Source: Neoceratodus forsteri (taxonomy: Eukaryota > Chordata > Ceratodontiformes > Ceratodontidae). Taken from it: a stretch of DNA of 64,000 nt. This document shows, in pieces, positions 1-11,279 of this stretch. A program made the translations under genes and the position numbers. Position 1 is the stretch's first letter, and each line of letters starts with the position of its first letter. The stretch is taken from contig CM057453.1 in assembly GCA_016271365.2 (NCBI GenBank), forward strand, positions 1,075,345,001 through 1,075,409,000, given 5' to 3'. Under the pieces are notes generated by a model. That model saw only the letters and a list, made by a program, of their open reading frames with translations, searched no databases and was not told the DNA's origin.

Positions 1-243
1 CATGGCAGTGGCGCTGCTGATCAGCCAACAAGGAAAGATATATTCATCTCGATCTCTTGAGAGAATAATCTTTAAAACTTTTAATATGTACACAATGCAA
101 CCGTTTACAACCTAGAAAGGGAAGATAATTACACATCAGATTTACCTGTGTGGTTGGATGGAGAAATCAAGTAATACCACGGCTGCTAGCACTCACTTTT
201 TAAGACAAACGTTCAACAGTATGGTGGCAAGTCCCTACAGCAG

Positions 244-1010
244 GTCTATTCTTCCAGCATGAGTGATCTGGCAGTCAGTGAAGTAATACTTTTGATGGTT
301 AACAACCAGCTGAAACAAGTAATAAAAACCATCCAGGATCTGGACTGCAAATTTGATACCCTCATGTCAAGAGTATCAACACTAGAGACAAATGTGGATG
401 CCATGGACCAGACGGTCACTTGATCCTTAAATCGGTGGATACAAATGCAAAGATCCTCAGAGAAAACTTGCTGCTCTTGCAGTATTTGGAGACTGTCGAA
501 AACCAGGACTGGGACAGCAACCTCAGCATAGTTGGATTGCCCTAAGCTGCCAAGAGAGAGGATCCATTGGGCTTTGACAGGATGTTTCTACTCCAGATGT
601 TGGGACTCTTGAAAGATGATGGCTCCATCTCCATAGAAAAGACATACCAGATTTCCATGCAGTGGGCCATGACAACAGCATTGAGTCTGTGCACATTTGT
701 GATAGTCTTCACAGACATAGAGGACAGGACTGGGCCTTAGCAGTAGCAAAAAGACTGAGGAGAGTGAAATACAGGGATATAGACATTCAACTGTTCCCCA
801 ATTACTTGCACAGTATGCAACTGAGATGCAAAGCCTTCGATGAAGCCTAAAGATGGCTATGGGCCCCAAAGCTGCAACACCACCTTTTTCTGCCAGCTAA
901 GCTTTATCTCGTATGTAACGGTCAATTTTACCTGTTCAATGAGCCTCGTGAAACTGACAGACATAACAAGAATCAAAGGAGAAATGTCTGAAGAAAAAAA
1001 GACTGGGAGG
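244..1010 (+). pseudogene. L1-like (Tx1-type) ORF1 remnant
   Basis: Reading the + strand through several stops and frame changes gives the layout of an L1 ORF1 protein. A heptad-rich stretch (about 265-420) resembles the ORF1 coiled coil. It is followed by the short NLSIVGLP-type motif (about 521-543) that opens the RNA-recognition domain. An open stretch at 662-850 then reads into a C-terminal segment ending in PAKLYLVCNGQFYLF (about 893-940), like the close of the L1 C-terminal domain. The protein would bind L1 RNA as a trimer. Stops occur near 421, 544 and 848, so it is dead. No ORF2 follows. A second copy of the same type, in better condition, lies at 44754-45718. Family assignment is from remembered domain order, not a search. 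Confidence 0.6.
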
Positions 1011-1436
1011 ATTCGGCAGATAGGGACTGAGTTCTTGAATCATGCAGTTCTGCGAGTACACACAGGACATGTGAACACTGTGTTATGGACTAGAATATAC
1101 ATTCACAGATGTTCTAGATGTATACCTTCTTTAACTTACCTGTATTACACATTGTTTTCTACAGTGGTTGCTCTTTATATTGGATCAGGGACCTCCGCAG
1201 GTTTGGGACTCTAATAACATAATGGTGGCTTTTCCCACCTTCTAGCTGTAGATGCTATTGCATAGCCACTCATATTAACAAGCAGTGCACCTCTGGGTTC
1301 CAGGGTTAGACATTAATATGGCTATGAATCAATGCTAGACTCTTAATGCCCTAGAAATTTACTTTTTTTTGTGTAAAATTACACTGTGTTTCGTGTAATT
1401 TCCAGCTTGATCTATCTTATAAAGTTGGCAATTATA
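1011..1436. other. unassigned sequence
   Basis: No coding signal or recognisable repeat is visible here. The stretch is AT-rich and may be the 3' untranslated part of the L1 remnant to its left. Confidence 0.4.
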
Positions 1437-1446
1437 CTAATAAAAG

Positions 1447-1918
1447 CCTACCGGGTCATAATGTTGCATGCTTAATAGTGTATGACATTATGGATAAACC
1501 CCAACAGCGCTGCAGCTTACAGCGAGTGGTGTATACCGCAAATACTGCTGTACGTGGTATTACACCACTCGAAACATCCCAGCCAGAGGATAAGACCTCT
1601 GCTGGGATGGGGTTCCATGAGCAGCTGCCATGGCTCAATGGACTGAGCCACTGCAGCAAAGAACACAGGGACTGTGTCTGGCACTGGGTTTGAGTCCCAG
1701 AAACTTTTATTTTTTTAACAGTTTGTGTGCTCTGAAGTTAACCCCCAGAGTTGACAATCTTTATTGGGGGGTTCGGGCTTCAACCCCCTGTAACAGGGGA
1801 GGGTGGGGGCAGAACCCCCCGCAAAAAAAAGAGTTATGCCGCATGACAGAAATCACACTGTATTGGCAGCGCGATTTTGCCATGCGGCATAATGTCTTGT
1901 GACATTATGACCCCGTGT
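1447..1918. mobile_element. hairpin-rich MITE-like element with terminal inverted repeats
   Basis: A 12-bp perfect inverted repeat (gggtcataatgt at 1453-1464, acattatgaccc at 1902-1913) closes the element. A 10-bp direct repeat, ctaataaaag, flanks it at 1437-1446 and 1919-1928, as expected of a target-site duplication. Inside is a chain of further hairpins: 1523-1533 with 1561-1571 (11 bp), 1575-1589 with 1596-1609 (14 bp, one bulge), 1630-1649, and 1834-1845 with 1881-1892 (12 bp). It has no coding capacity, so it would depend on another element's transposase. The superfamily is uncertain; an 8-10 bp duplication would fit hAT or Mutator-like elements. A tRNA-like promoter pair lies in its middle. 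Confidence 0.65.
1625..1706 (+). promoter_or_regulatory. tRNA-like A and B boxes inside the MITE
   Basis: tggctcaatgg (1630-1640) matches the pol III A box and gggtttgagtccc (1686-1698) matches the B box. Their spacing is longer than in a standard tRNA and fits a Leu/Ser-type tRNA with a long variable arm. No cloverleaf could be drawn with confidence, so this is read as a tRNA-derived segment and not a tRNA gene. Confidence 0.4.
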
Positions 1919-1991
1919 CTAATAAAAGTCCCTGTTAGGTTGGGGTCTTGTTCAACTGTCTTTACTTCTTCTATGTATTAACCTGTTAAAG

Positions 1992-2613
1992 CCCCAGCCC
2001 GGTGGCGCTGAGGGTTGAGGCACTGGACGCCACACCTCGCGTCACGCCAGCGACCCGGGTTCAGGAACAAGCCCGGGTGCTGGGGGTCAGTGGGGAAGGA
2101 GTAGGATCGAGCGTCCGTAGGACAGCTCTCCTCTCCCTGGGGGGGGGGGATCCAGGGGCATCCTGGCACAGGAGAGACCCCTGGTGGAGACCGGAGGTAC
2201 TTCCACTGCTGGGAGCACAAGCACAGCCGGAGGCAGACGCCTGGCCAGAACGTGGGCGGACGCGTGCACGCTCATGGCCATTGGCGTCAGTGCACCCCTG
2301 CCGGCTTAGGGGTGAAAAGTGGGAAAAAGGAGGGCACTGGTTGCGGTGGCATGATGGCTGTCTCCGTGCGGATTCTCCCGGCACCTGGGTGCACAGCATT
2401 ACTGGATCCGGAATGGGTGGGTTGAGCTCCGGAGGGAGTGCTCCCCACCCCCCCACCGCAGGGGGCAAGCCGTGGGGGTAGCCGCGGGGCCTAATGAGGT
2501 CGCTGGGGGAGTTCAAGGGGACGGCGGCTGGACAGACCTGTGGGTGAAGCCAGGACGTGGCAGGTAGGCAGATCAGTGGCCCTGGGAGGATAAAATTAGA
2601 AGCAAAAAAAAAA
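1992..2613 (+). mobile_element. tRNA-derived SINE, copy A
   Basis: This GC-rich 622-bp insertion is bounded by a perfect 12-bp target-site duplication, aacctgttaaag, at 1980-1991 and 2614-2625, and ends in a poly-A run (2605-2613). The head carries A-box-like tggcgctgagg (2003-2013) and B-box-like gggttcagga (2058-2067). The poly-A tail and duplication fit mobilisation by an L1-type reverse transcriptase. Three other copies (11280-11847, 56470-56933, 59087-59550) share the head gaggcactgg and a body segment reading cagctctcctctcc. Two long open frames within it, one on each strand, are byproducts of its GC content. Confidence 0.8.
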
Positions 2614-2625
2614 ACCTGTTAAAGA

Positions 2626-4050
2626 AGTTAATGCCTCCTAGTTTGAAGGATTTTTTTTCTCGATCTGAGGAGGATAGTCTCAATAAAATTTCAATAGTAT
2701 TTCGGGGGGACAGTGTAGACCGTAATTCATGATGATAAAATGTTATTTGAACCTATCATATCCCTCAACTGCCAGTCCGCTTTTTATTTCCTTGGCTGTA
2801 CACTTATTTTTACCTAGTTATTAGGTAATGTCATTACATTCCCCGATGTTGTATCTAGTATGGAGTGGCCTGACAATACTTATTTGTAAGCATTATTTAT
2901 ACCTGGAAATGTTACTTATTTATCCTTCTGTGCATATTTTCATAAGTGCTCTTGAAAAAAACAACATATAAGATAAAAAAATAGAGCCGTGTCCATGGCT
3001 GTCTCCTACTACTTCCTACAGCTGTAGTAGCTTACTGACCTGATGAGTGCCCATCCCCTCTCTCGCCCGCCCCCCGGTGTGGATGGGTGTGTGAGTCTGT
3101 CTCCTCCTCAGGATCCCGAGCAGAAAGGCCAGATTCCCAAGGATCAAGTCCTTATGTACTCACTCTTACCCCAAGCTTTCCTCCCCTCTCCCCTGCCCTT
3201 TTCCTACCTGATTGGCCCAATGGTAACTTGATAATTTCCCATGGCATCTGACCTGGCGGGTGGGAGAAAGAGCCTTCCTAGGCTGCCTTGGGGGGGGGGG
3301 AGTGCTCCAACAGCAAAAGTCCCTTCCAGTCTAGGCACTCACAAAAGATCCATTAGCTTTTTGGGTATGAGGAAGAAAGCAGTTACCTCCTCCTCTGCAG
3401 TATAAAATACTACTGACTCATGGCAATCTCCTTATGTCTATTCATTCACTGTGTGGGCAAACAACTTGTGCAAAAGAAATCCATCTCCATCACTGTGAAA
3501 ACATCAGTCAGGACACTGATCTATTGTTTTGTATGGTTCAGCTTCAGCAGAGCTATGTGCTGCTGGTGTAGTAGGGCCCATTTATAGTCCAGTAGAATGC
3601 CTCTGTCATCATAGTTACAGCTGTGCTCTTAGTGCCATAGTCCTCTAACGTTCAAAATAAAATAAAGATAAAAACAATATTTTGATAGAGTTGTACTCTT
3701 TTTACAGCTGCAAGTGATAGGTAAAGAGCATACAAGTCTCTTTTTTTCTTACAGGAAGTGCTGTGATCCAAAAGGAAAAACACAGAGACAGACAGACCAT
3801 CATTTTAATTTAATGCACCAAAACCCACTTTTTTCTCCTTTTAACCCATCATTTTTTTTATCTAAATGGACATGGGGGGAAGGGGAATTCCATTCAATTA
3901 CAAATCAATTTCAAAATACGACAGAGGGTAGAGGAGTCCTGGACTGCTAGTCCCAGAGAACACCATTATAAATGTGCCGCATTCTTTAGGTATTAAAACC
4001 AATTGTAAAGCAGGGGAAACAGCACAATTAATCCTAATATTAATGCACTT
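2626..4050. other. unassigned sequence
   Basis: I see no coding frame of interest and no repeat I can name. A short self-complementary stretch (ctactacttcctacagctgtagtag, about 3005-3030) and a G-run (3291-3301) are the only local oddities. SINE copy A lies directly to the left. Confidence 0.4.
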
Positions 4051-4465
4051 CAATGTTTGGGGAATAGCAATGGGGTATATAGTGCTTGTGTAACTTGTAG
4101 TACTTTTTGTGGCTTTACTCTATTCCCGCCCTTGAGTAGTGGGTATGTAGGTAGTATTTTGTAGGGAATGGAAGGCCCATGAACAAGGGTGAGAAGAGCG
4201 CCGGAGAAGGAGGAGTGGATGGTGGTGGACGAAAAACACTCCCTAAGCAATGGGGTACAGTTAGAAGGAGACTTAAGTAGAGGTTGTGGGAGGAGCTATT
4301 CCCCACATTGAACCCCAGGCCAAGGCCTCCCATTCAATGTTTGGGAATAGCAATGGGGTATATATAGTGCTTGTGTAACTTGTAGTACTTTTTGTGGCTT
4401 AACTCTATTCCCACCCTTGAGTAGTAGGTATGTAGGTAGTAATCTGTAGGGAACAGAAGGCCCCA
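4051..4465. repeat. diverged direct duplication, period about 285 bp
   Basis: The segment 4051-4180 (from caatgtttgg to gaaggccc) recurs at 4335-4465 with few changes, including a run containing tagtactttttgtggctt. The spacing is 284-285 bp. It may be a simple tandem duplication or the repeated part of an unrecognised element. Confidence 0.7.
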
Positions 4466-4695
4466 AAAGATACCTCCTTCAACTCATGGAGAGTATGACC
4501 CCCTGGCACTCAGGAGATGAAAACCCCCCAGGTGGAGGAAACCTCTGAGGACTCATGGCTGGTGGTCTGCCCATCTTCTGGGCATACTAAAAGGAGAAGG
4601 ACCTAGCTTCTAGTAACCATGACTAATTTTAGGGAAGGTGATCTTCTTGGACAGATAATGGTCCATCTTTGATTCATTGATGATGCCGATTAAAT

Positions 4696-5495
4696 GATGA
4701 TCCTGAGACTGATGAGTCAATCTTTTCTGTAGGAACTCAGAATCCTAAGTGAGAAGCAGATCCAGTTGAAGAAGAGCAAATGAAGTCCACATTACTGAGG
4801 TGATGAAGGATGCTTGTCCATAGGGAGCTGCATGAAAGTAATGAGCAGAGAGAGCATGGATTAATTGGCAATTATTAGACAGTGGAGAGTGAACGTGCTG
4901 TGGTATGAGAAGTCACGGGTGAGTGATCAAGCTTGAGTAAGGACTTACTTTCGAGGTAAGGTCTGGAAGCAAGGAATTCAGTGAGTGAGGGGTCGCTATG
5001 ACAGCTTCTGTGAAGTAGAAAAAGAGTATTAGAGAGTATTTGAGTGCCTTGGAGATGATTGCCCATTCTCAATCTATGGGCAATGCAGTTTATCTGATGA
5101 TCCTGAGGATAAAGAGTGGGTCTTTCTGAAGGAATGGTAGAATCCTAAGTGTGGAGCAGATACAGTTGAGGAAGGACAATTGGAGTCTGGATTTCCAATG
5201 GGATGAAGGATCCGTGTCCAAAGGGATTGCAGAGGTATAATGAGCTGGGAGAGAATAGTTTTATCGATATGCTTCTATACACCAAACTGAAGGAATTGGA
5301 CTGATTTGTGCATTCATAGGTGAATGATATGACTTGTGTAAGCTTGATTGTCAAGGTACAGTCTGGGGGCTAAGAATGTAACAGTTGAGAAATGAATAGC
5401 TAAGTAGGCGCCATACAGTAGAAATGAGTTGAGGAGAGTCTGTGGGTGCCTGACAGAGGACTGCCTTAAGTGATTAATAGACAACTAGAGGGAGA
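4696..5495. repeat. diverged tandem duplication, period 400 bp
   Basis: The unit starting gatgatcctgag at 4696 is repeated from 5096. Shared landmarks appear in the same order, for example agaatcctaagtg then agcagat, and atgaagga then gtcca. Divergence is moderate. The purine-rich strand continues to about 6480 without a clear third copy. I cannot assign it to a family. Confidence 0.6.
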
Positions 5496-6625
5496 TGTGC
5501 AGATGCAGTCTTGATGGTAATCAAATATGTATAGAGACTGTATACTTGTATATGCTCGGCTTTCATGCTGGCTGAAGTAAATACAGGTATTTCTGAAACA
5601 TGATCATTCGTAAGCAGCTAGATGGTGGAGGTCCAATGACGAATAATCCAAAGTCAGCTGGGAAGGTCTTAGAACAAGCAAAGTCTAGTGAGGGAGTAAC
5701 AGTCTAATACCATAGCCAACAAATTTGATGGTGGAAAGCTGCGGACCGAAAGTAGGTAATGTCCGAGGTGCCATGATGTATCTTCCAGGTCCCAGGATCC
5801 AGAGGAGCAATGCCGGAGAGTAAGTCGGAGCATAACAGAAGTTACATCCTTACCATGCAAGAGGATAGCCTGTGAGGCAAGGGAGACGGGAAAGGCTATG
5901 AAGACTGAATATGCACGATTCGTAGGGAGTATCCAATGGAAAGAGACATGTATGTTTCTAGTGTCCAGATGAATGAAAGTCCAGAATGACTAAGGGGAGC
6001 TGATTGAGTGGAATGGAAAACATGAATCAACATAAGAGTTTCTGTGGCATGTTGCTAAGGAATGCTTGCTAGAAGTAGATTCCTCAAGTGAAATGAACAG
6101 TAATCCATCGACTAGTGAATGGGAGCTGCAAAGATGGCCAGAGTAGGAGTATGCACTGAATACATGAGGGTAGGAGTTGCCTGAGTAGGAATACTGGACA
6201 GTGATATGGTGGGGCGCCCAAACGAGCCACAGCATGCAGAATAAAGCCCCAAGTCAGCAAGGTGGAGAAGGAATGGTTGCTATCCATAGAGGGAAGGAAA
6301 GTCCAGTGGAACTCCAGATGGACTGAAGGCTTGATCCAGGAAGGTGTCGAGATGAATGAAGCCAGATGGCAAACTGTGCAGGAAGGAACAGAACTGGGTT
6401 GGCTCCATCAAACAGCAGCAGGATATAGGAAGACTGAAGCAGTCACTAGAAGACGATCCACTGAGGTCAAAATGTGAAGCGCAGTACTCAGTCCAGCAGG
6501 GTTGAGGTACAGTAGTCTCACATCCAACGATCTTACAAACAGGTTATTCGGGCACTCACCACCACGTATAATGCTGACACCATAATTAAAAAAAAACAAG
6601 GAAAAATTTACTGCATTCATTTAAA
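5496..6625. other. purine-rich unassigned sequence
   Basis: This + strand is markedly rich in G and A, as in the tandem duplication before it, and may be part of one larger unrecognised element. No long open frame or known domain is visible. A ggcgcccaaacgag string near 6211 recalls a retroelement primer-binding site, but no LTR could be found. Confidence 0.3.
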
Positions 6626-6669
6626 AAGCATACAGCACCTGCCTGATGTGCTTCTTGTCCTGGCTGGAC

Positions 6670-6948
6670 CCTTTTTCAAAGGCTAAGGCATTCCATCTAA
6701 ACAAGTACTTTATTTGCAGATGCATAAAATCAGGACATGCTGACTTCATCAACTGATTAATTACTTCTGCGTGTTAAACAATCATATAATTGTGAGACAA
6801 ACAGAATACTATAGCTTTTCATGGACCTGTTGGTCACTTTGTGATACCTAATAGACAGCACCTAGACATAATAAAGTAACAAAAAAACAGTGAAGTTCAT
6901 GGGACTATATTACATAAACCCAAACATATCTTTAAAAAACTATTACAT
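6670..6948 (-). repeat. left arm of a 279-bp inverted repeat pair
   Basis: The reverse complement of this arm matches 7566-7844 along its full 279 bp, with about 22 mismatches counted by eye (about 92% identity) and no obvious gaps. A CR1 3' end lies between the arms. The matching right arm runs into sequence that resembles the tail of a Penelope-like element, whose terminal repeats can be inverted. That family assignment is tentative. Confidence 0.75.
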
Positions 6949-6964
6949 GAAGGAGTAAAGAAAC

Positions 6965-7420
6965 CTATAAATAGATACATAGATACATAGACAGTGTCAG
7001 CAGATAAGGGCCTATGGCCCACCCAGTCTGCCCATTTGAGCTTGTAAGTTCAGTTTATGTTTTCCTAGAAGTCTGTTGCCCCTTACCCCTGACCTCCAGA
7101 ATTCCTTTATGTCTATCCCATGCATTCTTAAATCCCATGATTGTTTCAGCCCCCACCACTTCCTCTGGCAGGGTGTTCCACTTGTCCATCACCCGTTCTG
7201 TGAAGAAATTCTTCCTCATGTTTTCTGAATCGTCCTCCTCCAACTTCATCCCATGCCCTCTAGTCCTGGAACATCTTTTTCGCTTAAAAATAGCGATTCC
7301 TGCACCCTGTTCCTCCCTGTGAGATACTTGCATGTCTCTATCATATCCCCTCTCTCCCTCCTCTCCTCCAGGGAGTACATGTTCAGTTCCTTCAACCTGT
7401 CTTCATAGGACTTGTGATGT
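6965..7420 (-). mobile_element. CR1 LINE 3' fragment
   Basis: The minus strand encodes the C-terminal tail of a CR1 ORF2, with NTLPEEVV and FKNAWDRH (about 7130-7190). The left end carries agatacatag-type octamer repeats (about 6972-6991), the usual CR1 3' terminus, beside the conserved 3' UTR words cagataagg and cagtctgccc. It is 5'-truncated at about 7420 and lies between the two arms of the inverted repeat. Confidence 0.85.
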
Positions 7421-7565
7421 AATATAATAACACAACACTATAGCCATACTATAACTAGTGATATCTAAGACTAGTACTTAAATTATTATAATATTTAGTA
7501 ACTTATAATAAATTATCTTAAAGCACACTATTATGAACAAATGCATCTAATAGTGTAATAATGTA

Positions 7566-8060
7566 ATGTAATAGTTTTTTAAAGATATGTTTGGATTCAT
7601 GTAATAGAGTCTTATGAACTTCACTGTTTTATTGTTACTTTATTATGACTCGGTGCTGTCTATTAGGTATCACAGAGTGACCAACAGGTCCATGAAGAGC
7701 TATAGTACTCTGTTTGTCTCACAATTACATGATTGTTTAACACACAGAAATAATTAATCAATTGATGAAGTCAGTATGTCCTGATTTTATGCATCTGTAT
7801 ATAAAGTACTTGTTTAGATGGAACGCCTCGGCCTTTGAAAAAGGCTTATGTGGTGATGCACCGGGGCACTTGGCTGCACGGATCTATCTATCCTGTTGGT
7901 TTGCATTTTGTAAACCCTTTTTGCAATCTCTGGCAATAAACTTCTTTTGGTTAAGCAACAGTGAGTGTATGACCTTCACTGGAGTTACAACTCCTGGCTC
8001 TGGAGTGCGAGTCATTCTGTTTCCAAGTCTGTTTGTTCTGGGTGGTAGCCCTGCACTTGC
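7566..8060 (+). mobile_element. right arm of the inverted repeat, with possible Penelope-like tail
   Basis: Positions 7566-7844 pair with the left arm at 6670-6948. The sequence then continues (7845-8060) beyond the paired region with a polyadenylation-like aataaa near 7937. The order of cctttgaaaaaggc, a gtggtg...cacc stretch and an aataaac tail recalls Penelope-like element ends in reptiles and amphibians, but no reverse transcriptase or GIY-YIG domain is seen here. Confidence 0.4.
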
Positions 8061-8094
8061 ACCCTGACTTGGTTGTAAGAGTGCAGCACCTTCT

Positions 8095-9010
8095 GTCTTG
8101 CAGATGAAACTCTGTGTCCTGCACCACATTAAGTACTGCCTTTCTCCCCAGGTCCACTGGGAGATGGTCACTAAAATGGTTCTCCCAGTTTTTGGCTATG
8201 CTGGTGTAGTTTATGGCACCACTCCCTCCATCTCTCTTGCCAGACTGGACACCTTCTACAGTGCCTTCTGCCACTCTGCTACAAACTCACCCTCTTATAC
8301 CACTACTCCCTTTAATCTTGCCTATTCATCCTCCCTCTCCCCTCACGTCACCAGTTCCGCTGTGCTTCCCTCATCCCGAAATACTGGTTTGGGTCCTTGC
8401 CCTCATAGCTATCTCATCTCCTCTTTCTATACCCTCTTTCTCCTATTCCCTGTGCTTAAGCCACCCATGCACATTGTCCCTTCCCCACCACACTCTTCAG
8501 CCAGGAAATCTGCTTTCTCCTTCTGCCTTCCCTCTCTCTGGAACCAGCTACCCTCCTCCATCCATCTCTCCCCCTCCCTTCCCACATTAGATGCCAGCAA
8601 CCTCCGTCAACCTTCTTTCTGAAACCTTCCTTACCCTTGCCTGGCATTTGATCACCCTTACCCCCCCATTAACCTCACAGTTCCGCAACCTTGCTGAAGT
8701 TTATCAACCTGGTTTGACTCCTACTTTCAGCTACAGCTCAGCCTCCCTTCACCATGGCACTATGCACTTTGAGTTTGCCCAATTTGCACAGATGATTTGT
8801 ATGTTAATTCATTTGCCTCCATATGCAATGTTTTGGCCATTTTGTCTGTACTGCACTCAACTTATGCTCTTTATGTCATTCTCATTGTAACCACATCGCA
8901 GGACTGGCTGTATTTTGTTTGTAATTGTGCTTCTCCCATTCCCTGTCCCCCAGGTCAGACCTGTAAACAAGCCTCAGCACAGTATGCCTCTCCTGGTTAT
9001 CAATTTTAAA
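8095..9010 (+). pseudogene. Rex1-like LINE, ORF2 C-terminal fragment
   Basis: The + strand frame at 8098-8622 has the shape of the region after the reverse transcriptase in Rex1/Babar and related CR1-group LINEs: VLPVFGYAGVVYG, a segment about 40 residues later equivalent to the THHxLYS motif, and near the end PSLWNQLPSSIHLSPS. The last motif is the conserved LWNxLP box of these proteins. The coding part ends about 8622. An AT-rich 3' region with aataaata repeats follows. No catalytic domain remains, so it is a 5'-truncated dead copy. An L2-like origin is less likely. Confidence 0.6.
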
Positions 9011-9244
9011 TACATAATTAATTAAATTAAAATACTTTATTACAGTAAAATAAATACATACATACATACGCATATCAATAAATACACACAAATAAATAAG
9101 AAGGCCAGTCTATCATGTCTGCCTGATACAAGCCTCCTGTATAGATGTTTACAGTGAGTTCCACCCCCTCATTAACTCTAACCCTCTCATTTACTTTGTC
9201 CCACCCCGTCTGAATCCAGTAATCATCTGGTTGATGACCTCTGC

Positions 9245-9990
9245 CGGTAGTTCATTTATTTATTGATTGATTGATTTCAAATGTTTTACCAGGAAAGACA
9301 TACTGAGCTGGTATCAGCACACTTCCAGATTCCTCTAGAGGGGAGGGTGAAGAGTAGAGAACAGAACAAAGTACAATGCACAAAATGATACAATAATATA
9401 GAAATAAGTAAAATAAAATTAACCAACTACAATAAAATGCTTCAAGAGTCAAATTATCATACAGTAAATTGCGGAACAAGCAAAAGAACATTAACAGTGA
9501 GCACCAGAACAATAATATCAGGAGCAGGGAGCAATGATTGATGACTGGAGGAGATGGGCTGTGTTGGTGTCAATGTAGGGTGGGAGGCAGATAGCAGAAG
9601 TCCACCCCAATATCAGAAGCATCTGCAGGCGTGAATAGAGAATTCACGGAGGACAGACTTCAGAGTGGGAATGGAAGGAGCAGAGTGAATGGAAGGGGGG
9701 AGAGAGCCCCATAGTTTAGGGAAGTGGAAATAGAAGACCATTTGGCAAGCAGTACATTTACTTGGTGGGAGATCAAGAGAGCAAAAGCAAGTGTTGTGAA
9801 GGGAGTAAGAGCAGCGAAGTAAGATATGAGGTGAGTGAGCCAAACCAAAATTTGGAGCTAAAGGAGGCACAGTGGGTAAGGTGCTTGGCATCAAGATTGG
9901 GGAGGAAGAAGGAGGTATACAAAGAACAGTGGTGAGTACTCAGGGGTTTGTCAAGGTCAAATCAACTGAAGGAGTGAAGCAGGGGGTCCA
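9245..9990 (-). pseudogene. Rex1-like LINE 3' end
   Basis: On the minus strand a STHHCSLY motif (about 9935) and a PKLWGSLPPSIHSAPS box (about 9680-9725) mark the end of a Rex1-type ORF2, in two frames. The 3' terminus at the left reads as the complement of attgattgattg and ttttaccagg, similar to the terminus of the longer copy at 41521-43345, so the two probably belong to related families. It abuts a CR1 on its right. Confidence 0.65.
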
Positions 9991-9994
9991 GTCT

Positions 9995-11115
9995 AGCTAA
10001 AATATTCCACCTGGACATCACCTGTTCAGTAAAGAATGGTCTCCTGACCTCCTTCTTGAACCCCCCCCACCAGTTTTTAGCTGTGCCCCCACCCTTGTGT
10101 TCCTATTCTGACTCAAGCTGAAGTGATTCCTGAGATCCACAATGTTTATACCTTAAAGGTACTTGAAGGTTTCTGTCATGCCCCCCCCCAACTTCTAGAG
10201 AATACATATTAAGGCCCCTTAGCCTATCCTCATATGAGTTGTCCTCCTGACCCTGAATAACTTTTGTGGCCCTTCTCTGTACTGCCGCAAGATGATTTAT
10301 GTCCTTACTCAGGTAAAGACTCCAATACTGCGCATAGTACTCCAGGTGCAGCCTCACCATGGATCTGTACAGTGGCATGATCACCTCCTTCCTCCTGCTT
10401 GGGAACCCCCGGCTATGCACCCCAGCATCCTGTTTGCCTTGACTGCTGCCTTCTTACAATGTGTAGATGGTTTAAAATTGATGGCTATAACTATCCCCAG
10501 ATTCTTTTCCTTCTTGGATATCGTGGCCATTGCCCCCTAGTCTGTATTCGGTTCTCAGGTTCTTGCAGTCAATGTGAATGACTTTATACTTTTTAGCTTT
10601 GAACCCTAGTTGCCAGATACCAGATGACCTTTCTAGCTTTGCAAGGTCCTCCCTAGGGTCTCTAACCCCCTCCTCAGTGTTCACCCTCCCATAGAGTTTG
10701 ATGTCCTCTGCAAACAGACAAACTATGTCACTAATGCCATCCCCTAAGTTGTTAATGAAGACATTAAATGACACAGGTCTGAGCACCAACCCTTGTGGGA
10801 TCCTGCAAGTAACCTTCCTCACTCCTGAGATCTCCCCCTCCCCACCACAACCACCATTTGAGTCCTATCACTGAGCCAATTTCTCATCCACTGGGTCTAT
10901 TTGCCTCCCATCCCTAAGACCTCCAACTTTTTGATTAACCCGTTATGAGGAATCGAGTCAAGGCTTTACTTAAGTCTAAGCACAGTATGTCAGAAGCCTG
11001 CCTCCTGTCAGCCACCTTCATCAGCCAGTCAAAGAAGTTGATCAAGTTCATCTGGCATGACCTCCCTACCATAAACCTGTGCTATCTGTCATCCTGGAGT
11101 TTGTTAACCTCCACT
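9995..11115 (-). mobile_element. CR1 LINE fragment, reverse transcriptase part
   Basis: Minus-strand fragments spell CR1 ORF2 from the late reverse transcriptase to the C-terminus: a PQGLVL box with RPVSFNVFINNLGDG (about 10740-10810), FAEDIKLYG (about 10700) where the active-site FADD has become FAED, WQLGFKAKKYKVIHI, then PLYRSMVRLHLEYYAQYW and LNMYSLE. Frameshifts and stops interrupt it, so it is dead. Its wording is closer to the CR1 at 20300-23165 than to those at 16205 and 32596, which suggests two CR1 subfamilies in this window. Confidence 0.8.
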
Positions 11116-11279
11116 AATTAGAATCATTAAGTATTTAGAATATGTACACCTACTTGCAGGGAGCTATTATAATTTCATTGAAGGGGAGAGAATTTCTTGA
11201 ATTTCTTTCTATGAAATTCCACATATATCTTCAATTGTATCACCAGATTGTAAGCATTTTTTACAAATCACAATGTTCC

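Noticed and set aside
1625..1706. A functional tRNA gene
   Set aside because: A and B boxes are present, but no stable acceptor stem or anticodon arm could be drawn, and the segment is inside a MITE-like element.
2002..2516. Overlapping long open frames on both strands (159 and 151 codons)
   Set aside because: They lie within SINE copy A, whose GC-rich sequence has few stop codons. Neither shows a domain.
3030..3060. ctgatgag as a hammerhead ribozyme core
   Set aside because: The required gaaac partner and flanking stems are absent. The same holds for ctgatgag at about 4710 and 40884.
6205..6225. ggcgcccaaacgag as a retroviral or LTR primer-binding site
   Set aside because: No LTR pair, gag or pol frame could be found nearby, and the match to a lysine tRNA end is incomplete.
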